Shown: one piece after another, positions 35,790 through 45,765 of the stretch
How positions within the stretch are numbered: position 1 is the stretch's first letter
How the letters are laid out: each line of letters begins with the position of its first letter
NCBI GenBank assembly: GCA_029449235.1
Contig: JANATG010000010.1
Span: 434,001 to 498,000, forward strand
DNA from: Linnemannia schmuckeri
Taxonomy: Eukaryota; Mortierellomycota; Mortierellomycetes; Mortierellales; Mortierellaceae
DNA: 64,000 nucleotides
Direction of reading: 5' to 3'
The notes under the pieces: model-generated
What the model was told of the DNA's origin: nothing
Seen by the model: the letters and a program-made list of their open reading frames with translations, nothing else
Database searches by the model: none
Program-made: the position numbers and the translations under genes

Positions 35790-38519
35790 TGGATGGACAG
35801 TGTGCACGTCCCTACTTCAATTCTTTGCCCTAACTTCTTTGACTTTGTCCACCCCTTCCAATGCGGGCTTTCTTTTCTTCTCCCTTCTTCTCCCGATAAA
35901 TTATCGTGTCTGACAAGGATGTGCGAAGGATGCGACGATACACGACATGTACGATACATGCCACGCCTCATTCGATATTAATATTTTCTTACTCCTCCAA
36001 TCGTTCGATACACGCTGGCCGGACTCATCATGGATTGCCCATATCGGCACCCATCTCCCATGCTTTCACTTTTACCTGCCTTGCTACAAGAATGATCGCT
36101 TTATTCGCACTCCTTTTACTGCGTCTCAGTTCTTCTAACTGGATCATCCCTTGATTTTAACGTTTATTTTTCGCTTTCACAGAGTGCACAAACAGGATTG
36201 CCTTCTATCCCCTTCTTACTTCTCTTCCTGAATATTTTCGTGAATCGAAGACAACAAAACAACTTCGCCTACCACACCTTTCATCGCACCACTCATCCAC
36301 TCCATTTCTTACCTGTTGAGCATCATGTGGCAACTCAAGGTCTTTTTTGCCTTTCTCTGACTCGTCTCCCTCCTTTCCACTGCCCTATGCCCTCTCTCTC
36401 TCCACATCAAACACTCCCCGCAATCTACCTTTTACTGCAAGAAAACAAACAACTTCCACGCACACCATACCATAAACAACAACAATAACCAAAACAACAA
36501 CAACAGCTCAGCACACTGTCCTCCCTAGTCGATCAAGTTTTCATTTCTTCCCGATTCCTGCTCGTTGCTCGATTTTTTTTTTTTTTTTTTTTTCTTTAGT
36601 ATTTTTTTTCTTCCGGATTGAGTATCAGCCTCTTTGTCAGTTTTTCATATTCAGCCATTGTTAACATGCTCATCTGAGAGAAAAGTGTGAGTCTTTTTCT
36701 GCCTCGTTACTAAAAGAGGTGCGATATTGAGACCGGGGTAAGCGTGTCGTGATGTGCGGAGAACAAAGAGTGCTGAACAAGTGAGAGACAAGACAGAGAG
36801 GAGAGAAAAAAGCACGCGAAAACAAAAAAAAAAAAAAAAAAAAAAAAAAAAGATGTGCTGTGAAGAAGCTCACTCCGCCACACCCGCCTCCGACCGGGGT
36901 ACAATAAACACATGCATGTGTCATCGTTTGCCTGTCGGTCCCCGTTTCAATTGTTCATTCTACTTCCTGGCATTTGTGAGAACAGCGACGGTGTCTGTCT
37001 ATCTCTGGCACCAATTTTGAGAGTATGATCTTATATCGTGTTTATGTTTAAACGGCTGGTCGTTCTAAACAGGTGCTGCGTGTCCTGACTAAAAATGATT
37101 TCTAAAAAATAATGTCATGTATCTATGCACTTTCCCACACATGTCGCGAGTAAACAGCTGCTGAGAATGAAGCCAAGGATTGGACTGACACAAGCATGCC
37201 ACTTCTGAGTCTCGACCTTGTTCAGTTGCCATCAGACAACGAAGGGTAGCTCTTCACTGGTAAGCACACCTGGTCTCCCCCTATTTTCTCCATCCATCGA
37301 CAAGGAAGCAAAGAAAGTGAACGATAGGGACGCTCAATTGGACAGAACCATAAACAAGGAGTGGTTGTGATATGCGTGTGACCCTTTTGACTCCAGCTCT
37401 TTTTTTTGTGATTCTCGGAATTTTTTGTCCTCCCTTGGTCCCCCATCTTTGCCCGCATTCCCTCTCTCCACTTTTTTTTTTTCAAGATTCCGAAATGATT
37501 TATATTTATTTTCAGGGAAACACAAACAATCACAAACAAAGGGTTTATTCCCTGGAACGATTGGACAACAACGACATGAACACAAACCAAACAACCAACC
37601 AGCAAGATATTCCTAAACGAACAGCTAATAGTAAAAAAATATACAAATGACCCACAACCCAGTTTTTTTTTTTTTTTTTTCATTTTTGCTCACGCCTCCA
37701 TTTCTCCACATTGTCCTTTTTTTTGCTGTCGATAACAAACGTATATAACTCCAAAAGAAGAGGTCTTTGTGTTCAGTGGATTAAACCCTAAAGGCAGGTG
37801 GACGTTTTTTTGCATGATGGTCGGTCTGTACGGATCGATAGATTGTACGGCAGCGTACTGGACGTACTGGACTACTGTACGTGAACATGGACAAAAGGCC
37901 GAGTAAGATGGACATGTTTTGCTACCAAGTTAGGAGGAAAAGGTGGAGGTTAGGGTGGGAGAGAGAGGTCAGCTAAGAGTCAGCTAGGAGACTAAGAGCC
38001 AGGAGTGGCAAATAATATCTGGAAGTACATGCTCTCCCTATCTCTCTTTCCTTTACACAATGATCTTGCTTTCGTTCCCCATTCGGTGAATCTTTAAGGC
38101 AAGTTTCTTGCACTGCCAACGCTCAAAATGACAGGTTGGCGAGTTGACCCTTTCACGCTTTGTTAGACAAGTCATGTTATCTTGTCGAGGTCCTTCCCTC
38201 TGGCAAAGAGAAAAAACCGGTGGAAGAGGATGGGTGGTAAGGGGAAATGGTTGCAAGGAAATAAGAGGCTTATTGGATCGGCCACAACAGCAAACTTTAA
38301 CACAATGATTCAATCTGGAGTGCTGTTTCTTTTCAGTGAGTTGAAAGCATCACCACTATTCTTTCCTCATTCTTTTTACTTTGCTATCTCATTTTATTCC
38401 ACAATATCCATTCTCATCTAACATAAACTTTTCCGCTACTCACCATCAACTCCTATATCAATAAAAAAGATGCAAATACCATCTTTCATCCAAGTATCAA
38501 ACCTCTTCAAGACCTACTG

Positions 38520-38756
38520 CTATAATACCACATCCTCGGAATCAAAGGCAAGATCGGAGTTGGGCCCAGCCTTCACGGGCTTTTGCTCCACACATAGGGT
38601 CAAATAGCCGAGTACGTTAACATTCCAATCGTTAGAAACAAGAACATCCCCTGGACGCCCAAGAACCTTCCAATCTCCCTTGAGAACCCTAAGACGTTTA
38701 TCCCTGGAATTAAGATGGCCTTTACTGGGCTTAGGAACCCGCAAAACCGAGACCAT
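38520..38756 (-). CDS. Orphan 78-residue frame
   Basis: The frame MVSVLRVPKPSKGHLNSRDK...DVLVSNDWNVNVLGYLTL...FDSEDVVL has varied composition unlike the low-complexity DNA around it, and no homology that I recognise. It could be a small gene, an exon, or a fragment of an old element. No leader or splice sites settle it. Confidence 0.25.
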   Translation of the reverse strand: MVSVLRVPKPSKGHLNSRDKRLRVLKGDWKVLGRPGDVLVSNDWNVNVLGYLTLCVEQKPVKAGPNSDLAFDSEDVVL

Positions 38757-39299
38757 CTCATTAATTTTTAAAAGTAGGCGACGAAATATATGGCATCAAA
38801 AAACCACGGCGCCTAAACAAGTTGGGTTTTAATCCATCGTCTGCATACTAGGTTTTTGCGAATGTCATCTTTTTTTTTGTCCTTTGTTTTCTATCCCTTC
38901 CTCTGATCATCGGCCCTCTATTTCATCCTCCTTCCGTCTTTCTTTATTTCTCCTTCATATTGAATTGAATAATCAATAAACAAACAGGAAACATTCGTTT
39001 TTACACAATGTCTCTCTGAGCTGAGATTTGAAATCCGAACCAAGTGCTATTTTACGCGAGCGAACGCGTCGCGTCATTCGATTTGTCACGTTACTGATAA
39101 AAAACACCATAGATCACTCTTTCATATTCATGTCCGCCTTTTTTTATCACTATGCCGAGGTGATGTCTAGCCCGGTTCCTTCCTTGTGTTTGCCTGACCC
39201 ACTCTTACTCTCACTGTCACTCTTCTCCTCTTTAACTCCACAACTTCTCTCGCTCATCTCTATCAGCTTCAATAACAAAACATCCACAGCCAACTAACC

Positions 39300-40715
39300 A
39301 TGAACGTGAACATCGCTACCCGCACTGCCGGTGCCAAGAGGAGCAACAACCTACATCAATATCAGGCTGTCGTGGAAGACTGCCACAGTCACTTCGATGG
39401 CCGTACTCCGTTTCTCATTGACCTCTCAGACGACGAGGTCGTAGATCTCACCCAAGACGAGTCCGAACCGGTCCAGCAGATCAAGGACAACGACTCGACT
39501 TCTACCGGAGAAAGGTTCTCATTGTTGGTAGGTCGGTCTCGGGAGATGAGGAGAAGAGAAAGAGATCGCGGTTTTGATGACGGCAATGGACTACCAGGCA
39601 TGAAGAAGAAGAGGAGGAAGAGAATGGAGATAGTAGTGCTGGACGAGGAGGATACTCCGGGATGCGAGATGGAAGATAAAGAGTCGGACTTGCAGAGGGT
39701 GATCTACCAAGAGTACCAGCCAACAGCTTGCCAAGAACCCATCGAAAGGATCGACTGCAAGGGATATGAGATGACTGCACCTAAGCAAGAGTACATTTTA
39801 GTTGAGGATGGACCTACAGGTGGGGACATGGAGGCTGACGAGGCAGAAAAAGAAGAGCAAGAAGAGGAGGGTATTGTAGAGGCTTGCGGGAGAGTCCAGT
39901 CGCCGCAGATTGTCGAGTTTGTCGCCAAAGATCACGTCCACCTCAGTGATAAGGCCGTAGAGACTGATGATAGAGATGGTGATGGATTCAAGATGGAAGT
40001 GGCAACAAGTGTGTTCGACGACGAGTACCTTGACCTTTTGTTCCACCGGATCGCACGACTCTACAAGCAGTTACCGACACGGGTCGTCCAAGACATGGTG
40101 CCCTTCATCTTCACCATTCCCACTTCCTCTCCTTCTTCTTCATCCTCTTCCTCCTCCTCCTCCTCCTCCTCTAACAACAACAACAAAAACGACAATCCTA
40201 TAATTACAGCATCATCAACAACAGCAGCGGTGGCAACATTCCAGCAGACCAGCAAGACGGTCTCACAACTCTGGAAGAAATGGTTCACCTCCGAACAGGG
40301 CCGGGCCTCAATCTGGATGTTGGAGGTGTACTTCAGGAACTGGAAAAAGAGCAGTCTAGTGACGGAGAGGCAGATGGAGTTGTTTGAGGTCGAGAAGGGT
40401 GTCGTGCGGTCTGTGCTCGAAAAGGTGCGAGATTATGAGAAGGGGATTGATGACGATATGCTGATGCAGGGTCGTAGAGTAATTGCGGGAGGAGGGAGAG
40501 GGGGAGGAAGTGGTTGGCGTCGAGGTTGTGGTAGTAGTCGTGGTAGTAGTATTGGCGGGAGTACACTGAAGGAGCGGGTTGAATTTGCAAAAGATGCAGT
40601 TGAGGCTGATGTGCTGCGTGAAGGAGGCATACGTCGGTACCATGCCACCCTCGGACTAGTTGACAAATTCAAGTGGGTGATCGAGAGTCGAGGTGTTGAC
40701 AGAATAGATTCGTAG
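39300..40715 (+). CDS. Acidic orphan protein with SUMO-interacting-motif-like stretches
   Basis: A single exon encodes 471 residues after a CT-rich leader (ACTAACCATGAAC context). Near the N-terminus, FLIDLSDDE and VVDLTQDE are back-to-back hydrophobic cores followed by acidic residues, the form of SUMO-interacting motifs. IVVLDEED near residue 110 is a third. Basic RRRERDR and KKKRRKRME patches suggest nuclear localisation. The C-terminal half has helical segments (YLDLLFHRIARLYKQLP, VSQLWKKWFTSEQGRASIWMLEVYF), a poly-Ser run and a Gly/Arg-rich patch. No RING finger or other catalytic domain is seen, so a SUMO-binding nuclear scaffold is only a guess. Confidence 0.7.
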   Translation: MNVNIATRTAGAKRSNNLHQYQAVVEDCHSHFDGRTPFLIDLSDDEVVDLTQDESEPVQQIKDNDSTSTGERFSLLVGRSREMRRRERDRGFDDGNGLPGMKKKRRKRMEIVVLDEEDTPGCEMEDKESDLQRVIYQEYQPTACQEPIERIDCKGYEMTAPKQEYILVEDGPTGGDMEADEAEKEEQEEEGIVEACGRVQSPQIVEFVAKDHVHLSDKAVETDDRDGDGFKMEVATSVFDDEYLDLLFHRIARLYKQLPTRVVQDMVPFIFTIPTSSPSSSSSSSSSSSSSNNNNKNDNPIITASSTTAAVATFQQTSKTVSQLWKKWFTSEQGRASIWMLEVYFRNWKKSSLVTERQMELFEVEKGVVRSVLEKVRDYEKGIDDDMLMQGRRVIAGGGRGGGSGWRRGCGSSRGSSIGGSTLKERVEFAKDAVEADVLREGGIRRYHATLGLVDKFKWVIESRGVDRIDS

Positions 40716-43105
40716 TTGTAAAAAACCGCATGGACATTGGCATCTCGCCCTTTTTTTTTTCTTTTTCGTGCTAGACTTGCGGACCATGTCTAAGTGGTAA
40801 TTGGACGCGTCGATTAGCTACCGGTGAAGAAACGAGTATAACCACCATACCCCTAATCAGGTCTAGAACCAGAGGAAAATGTAGAACGTCTTCTCGTACC
40901 CTACGCGCAAATCTTTCTTTTGGCGTCGGATATTTCCAGGCACATCCATCGCTCATAGACACATTCACTCTTCACGTCAAAGCGCTATTACTCATCGGGG
41001 GTGGTTTTGTCTCCTTTCCTCTCCTCTTCTCGTACTCCTTACTCCTCTCTCTCATTCTCTCCTTCATCCTTCATCTCTCCCCTCTCACTAATATATGAAA
41101 AAGGCGCAACAAAAGGAGCAATGACCTTTCTTTTGAACTATCACGGAACACAAAAAGGGAGAGAGGGCAGGAAAGAAAAAGGGCTAGGGCCATAAACATG
41201 TGTTTGTGTCCCAGTGCAGATCAAAGAGCACGAAAAATAAGGGCTACATCCTCAAGATCAAAGACAAGGGTGTCAAGGGGAGAGAGAAAGAAAGAGAGTA
41301 AGAGAGTAGAGAGTAGAGGGAGCGAAGCGAAGGGGTCAAGGCAAAGGGCAAAAAAAAAAAAAGAGATGCGTTGTGCGGTTTGTTATGATCCTTACTTACC
41401 TCCTTTTGGTTGACGTTCCCTTTTTCTTTCTTGTAGTCGTAATCATGCCCACACCGGAAAAGCGCAAGCAGTTGGGAGGAAACAAAGAAGGGAACAAAGA
41501 AAAGAGGATTGACGAGGAAGACTAAGGTGCAATCCAGGTTCACTACGGACGATCCCTATTTGTTTGCTTTAGCAAGATGTGTAAAAGTGACGACTTCCTT
41601 TTCCTCCCTTTTCTACCATTCCTAAGTCTTCTACTGTCTCATGAGACAATGGAGGCGCTATGAAAGTTGTCATGCAGAACAGGGAACGGGGTGAAAAGAC
41701 AACCATGATCGGGAAGAGGAGTTGAGGAGTTGTACTTTACGGATACATGAAGGACAGTTTCCCAGACCCAAGGTGCAAAGGTGCGAGCATTTATTTGTTT
41801 GTTTTTCATTTTGTTCTTTACCACAAACATAAACAACGTAACCATGCTTCTTTTCCTGCCTTCCCATCCTCGATCCCGCTTATCCTTTTTTCCCGTGAAT
41901 TTTTTTTTTCTTTTCCAGTCCAGACTTGAGTATTTACAGTGCTAGGGCTAGGTTAAGTCCAAGGGAGATACCAACGGCTGTGGTTGTGGAGGATAGGAGA
42001 AGGGGGCTTGTTTGTGGATTTGGATGACCAACTGAGCAAAGAGGGAGCGGAAGAGTAGACGAATGAGCAAGAGGAAGAGAAAAGACAGGAAAGAAAGAGA
42101 GCGATGATGCTCGGTTGCTTTTGCCTGATGCAACCCCAATGGTAGAGGAGAAGAGTAAGCGCAATGGTATATTCTTAGGCCCATTGTTTAGACATGCACG
42201 GCATATCTCCACAATGACCTTGCACAGTTTTCTTTTTTCTCTTCCTCCTTGTTTTGCACATGCCATTCGCTATTCTACTCTTCCCTCCTCCTTTCTACTG
42301 TACCCCTTCTGTCGTTAATGTGATTTTATTTGTTTGTTTGTTCAAACCATTGGTCCCCCTTCTTGTCTTTTTTCTTCTACTCGTTCTTACATATTCCGCC
42401 CACTCCCCCCCTTTCTTCTCTTTTCCTTTTCTTCTCTTCACTTTGTTGTTATTTCTTCACCCTTCACTGACAGCTCCTCTTCATTTCTCTTTTCTTTGTC
42501 GTACTTCGCTTCATCCATTCACTTTTCTCCCACCCTCTCATTCTTTCCCCCTTTGTTGCCCAACAACAACAACGACAACAATAGTGGCAGGCAACAAAAA
42601 CTACCGAATAGAAACTAGCGCTCGTTGCACATACCTCTTGAAGAAGTCATTTCTCACACCTTTTCTCTCCCTCCCTCCCTCTCCTCCTTCGCCCCCTTTG
42701 GTTTACGCTCCACCTACAATCTTTCCTTCCTTTTCCACAGCCATCATCATCCCTTTCCTTCCCTTTCTATATCTCCTCTCCTTTGCCTCCTCTTCCCTTC
42801 CTCACCAGCCTCTTCGACCCGAATACAGCCGTAATTCAACCCTCCCTTACATTGTCCTCTTCTTCCTTCGCCCTTTCTACTGCTAAAGACATCTGGCAGA
42901 CAGGCAGCTCCCTTCATCCTCAACAACTACACCCTTCATCCTCAACAACTACACCCTTCAACAGCAACAACGAGCAACCAGTCAGCACCTCAGCCAGAGT
43001 GACAAGAGAGAAGAGAACCCTGCCGTCGCCAATTGCTCACAAACAACACAATACACATACTCATATGAAAGCAGACAATAATAGTCCGCCCCAATATTGC
43101 CACAA
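40716..43105. other. Intergenic; no supported gene
   Basis: The region is CT/GA-rich. A possible acceptor (TTTCTTGTAG) before a 26-residue basic frame at 41444 and a 110-residue minus-strand frame at 42266-41934 ending GISLGLNLALAL were looked at and not accepted. The right end contains a short direct repeat of CACCCTTCATCCTCAACAACTA near 42915-42960, within the leader of the next gene. Confidence 0.45.
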
Positions 43106-45157
43106 ATGAACTCTCCTATTGCCATCCACGCCTCCGCTGGGAACACAAACTCAACCAGAACTGAAACACCTATTTCCTCTTCACCGCCAACAAGAAACAG
43201 CAACAACCTCCCTACTGGCCAAAGCGAGCCTTCATTGCTCTCTAGCAACAACAGCAATATCAGCTGCAAGCATGAGCCTTCCTCTTTCACCACCATCGAC
43301 AATATTAGCAATATCAACAATAATAAGCACGAGGCTGACACAAGCAACACCCCTGTCGTCGACGTGGCAGCGGCTCACTATCACCCCAACAGTTCTCACC
43401 GAGTACAGGACACAATGGCAACAGAAGCAGCAGCAGCCTTGCCACAATCCATTAGAGCCGAGTTGGATATTGTTCAACACAAACAACAACACGATCCACA
43501 GCCCGACTTATCTGAGCATACATCCGAAGCCGCTGCTATCCAAGCCTGTGACGACTCAGCCTCAGCCACTCTCACTTTCTCTTCCGCTTCCCTTTCCTTA
43601 TCATCGTCAAGTGAGAATTCGACTGTGGAACCAGTACCAGAGCAGCTTCGACATGCCCCAATCAAACCCAACCACGACAAACAACAACAGCAACAGCAGC
43701 CCTTCTCTTCGACGTCAAGCAGCACCACAGCAACAGCATCAAGCACGACGACGACATGGATGACAAACGAGGAAAAAGGAGAGAATGAAAAGGGACAAGG
43801 GTTTGCAGCCGAGAGAACATTCTCGCGGACCTCCCGGTCTATTTTTGAGGAGTCAGCGGCAATTGCTACAGCCAGTGAGATCGAATCCAAGCCCTCACCC
43901 ACCATGGCCATGCCTATGCCCATACCTTCGAGCAACAGCCGCCTTTCACCCCTGCATGTTCACCCTCATGCCCCGACAGTGACTGATTCCAGTTCCTTTG
44001 TGTCATCGTCGTCCGCGTCGCCCTCATCGTCATCGTCGTCGTCCCTGTCCGATTATCTCATCATTGGCCAGGAACAGGTCGAGAGGGACGACAGTGAGTG
44101 CGACCAGCGCAGCGAGCACTCCTACGCTAGCAGTCGCGACTCTTACGGAGAACGCTATGCCGAGGACCTCATGTACGACGATGCTAGCCAAGATAGCCAC
44201 AGCGAGTATCACTCACCGACCCCCTCCTCTCCGCCCTCGTCCTCGCTCTCTCATCGCGACACCCCCCGTCGTCGAACATCCCGCCCACGCCGTCGGTCCC
44301 CTCGCCCTTTTGACAAAGAGGACGACGAAGGGGAGAGACCTGACCTTTCACGCACATTCTCGGAGGGATACGCCTTTGAACAACAACAACGGATTACCGA
44401 ATCGACCACCAGGTCCAGTGTTCGGATTGAGGATGAGGAGGAAGAAATTCCCATGTTATCCTCTCGACCTCAATCGCGCTCGAGTACAAACAAGACCTAC
44501 AAGCGACGCTCTCACAAAACCACAGACGATTCAAGAAGCAGTCCCTCGGATGCCTCGCCTGTGGCGGCTGCTCCTGTGGCTGCCATGCCAGTGTTCAAAC
44601 TGCCGACCATCCGTGGCCTGACAAAGTCGATTGTCGAGCTCGTGGTTGCGTCTGTGGTCTGCATCTCGCTCATCTCGTGCATGTTTGCATTCTCTTACAT
44701 CTCGACAGGCGCCAATCATGCGTTGGGCTGGTATTCTGACCAGCAGATTGGTCAACGGATTCGCGATGGACTCAAGAAGCGCGAGCATGTCCTTCAAGAG
44801 ACACTTGAGAAGATGGCCGGAGAAGAGTACGTCAAGGTCAAGCGTCAGAGCCAACAGTACCGCCAGCACCACCACCAACAACAACATCAAGCACGCCCAG
44901 GTTCACCCTCGCCTCCTTATGGTCCTGGCGGAGGTGCATACTACCAAAACCGATACCAGCAACAATACCAACAACAACGTGAACAGCGCCAACAACAGCA
45001 GCAGCAACAGCAACAACAACAAAAGGCATATCAGGATGATCCTGACCGAGGAAGGTTGTCGACAGCTGAATGGCAGGAGTTGATCCGAGCAGCGTCTGTC
45101 AGTTTCATGGCCAAGTGGACCACAGCCACTCCCAACCCTTGGACCAGCCGCCGATAA
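43106..45157 (+). CDS. Single-pass membrane protein with very long disordered N-terminus and poly-Gln tail
   Basis: A single exon of 683 residues; the ATG at 43106 is the first in frame. Residues 1-510 are Ser/Thr/Asn/Gln/His-rich and presumably disordered, with poly-Ser runs, an Arg-rich stretch (RRRTSRPRRRSPRP) and acidic patches. One hydrophobic segment (SIVELVVASVVCISLISCM, about residues 512-537) is the only membrane span. It is followed by a helix (REHVLQETLEKMAGEEY) and a Gln-rich tail with a run of about 11 Gln. There is no signal peptide, so topology is probably type II or tail-anchor-like with a roughly 145-residue lumenal or outer part. I do not recognise the family. Confidence 0.7.
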   Translation: MNSPIAIHASAGNTNSTRTETPISSSPPTRNSNNLPTGQSEPSLLSSNNSNISCKHEPSSFTTIDNISNINNNKHEADTSNTPVVDVAAAHYHPNSSHRVQDTMATEAAAALPQSIRAELDIVQHKQQHDPQPDLSEHTSEAAAIQACDDSASATLTFSSASLSLSSSSENSTVEPVPEQLRHAPIKPNHDKQQQQQQPFSSTSSSTTATASSTTTTWMTNEEKGENEKGQGFAAERTFSRTSRSIFEESAAIATASEIESKPSPTMAMPMPIPSSNSRLSPLHVHPHAPTVTDSSSFVSSSSASPSSSSSSSLSDYLIIGQEQVERDDSECDQRSEHSYASSRDSYGERYAEDLMYDDASQDSHSEYHSPTPSSPPSSSLSHRDTPRRRTSRPRRRSPRPFDKEDDEGERPDLSRTFSEGYAFEQQQRITESTTRSSVRIEDEEEEIPMLSSRPQSRSSTNKTYKRRSHKTTDDSRSSPSDASPVAAAPVAAMPVFKLPTIRGLTKSIVELVVASVVCISLISCMFAFSYISTGANHALGWYSDQQIGQRIRDGLKKREHVLQETLEKMAGEEYVKVKRQSQQYRQHHHQQQHQARPGSPSPPYGPGGGAYYQNRYQQQYQQQREQRQQQQQQQQQQQKAYQDDPDRGRLSTAEWQELIRAASVSFMAKWTTATPNPWTSRR

Positions 45158-45624
45158 ATCTACATAGCATAGCATTTTTTTCATTTCGAAAAACTCTCTT
45201 ATACCCTAGCATAACAAGCAAAACATATCCAGTTGAACAGCACTGATGATCGTATTTTGAGGCATTGAGGATACCTGAGGCATGGAAGCATTGAAGAAGG
45301 AAAAAAAAGGGATGAAAGGATGCTATTTCCATATGAACTGGCAGCATGCACACCAATGCCAAAGGGGAAAGACAGTTAGCAACTAACAACAGGCCAGGAG
45401 AAAGATGACTGGTCCAGTGGTTCTGCGAGTGGATCCACCAGGACACAGACACACGGACACTAACAGAGTCAAGGGAGATGAAATTGAGAGAGAAGGAAGG
45501 AAGGAGAGAGAGCCCTTCTCCCTCTTTCCCCCTTTTTGTTCCTCTTTTGTATTTTGTATTTTCAATCTCCTCCACTCCACTCCTTGCAAAAGAAAAAAAA
45601 AAAAGGTTGATCGCCTCATCGCTT

Positions 45625-45658
<34 letters not shown>

Positions 45659-45765
45659 CTTATTTTTCTTATTTTTGGTTGCTTTACTTCGCCTTTCTCT
45701 CTCTCCTTCTTCACACTTCAGCATCATCATCACCGACAAGACAAGACAAGACAAGGAAAAAGCCA

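Larger units (their letters stand above)
35537..39299. other. Long intergenic region, low complexity
   Basis: Apart from the TATA-like site, a doubtful small frame at 38520-38756, and poly(T) (36570-36592) and poly(A) (36824-36851) tracts, no gene is supported. The right end is the CT-rich leader of the SIM-containing protein. Confidence 0.5.

Noticed and set aside
41434..42266. Short basic frame after a splice-acceptor-like site at 41444 and a minus frame ending GISLGLNLALAL
   Set aside because: No convincing upstream exon, signal peptide or family; the hydrophobic end alone does not support a GPI protein.
42254..42886. 210-residue hydrophobic frame as a membrane protein
   Set aside because: The sequence is a CT-rich leader; the Phe/Leu/Pro/Ser bias follows from base composition and overlaps frames of the same kind on other phases.
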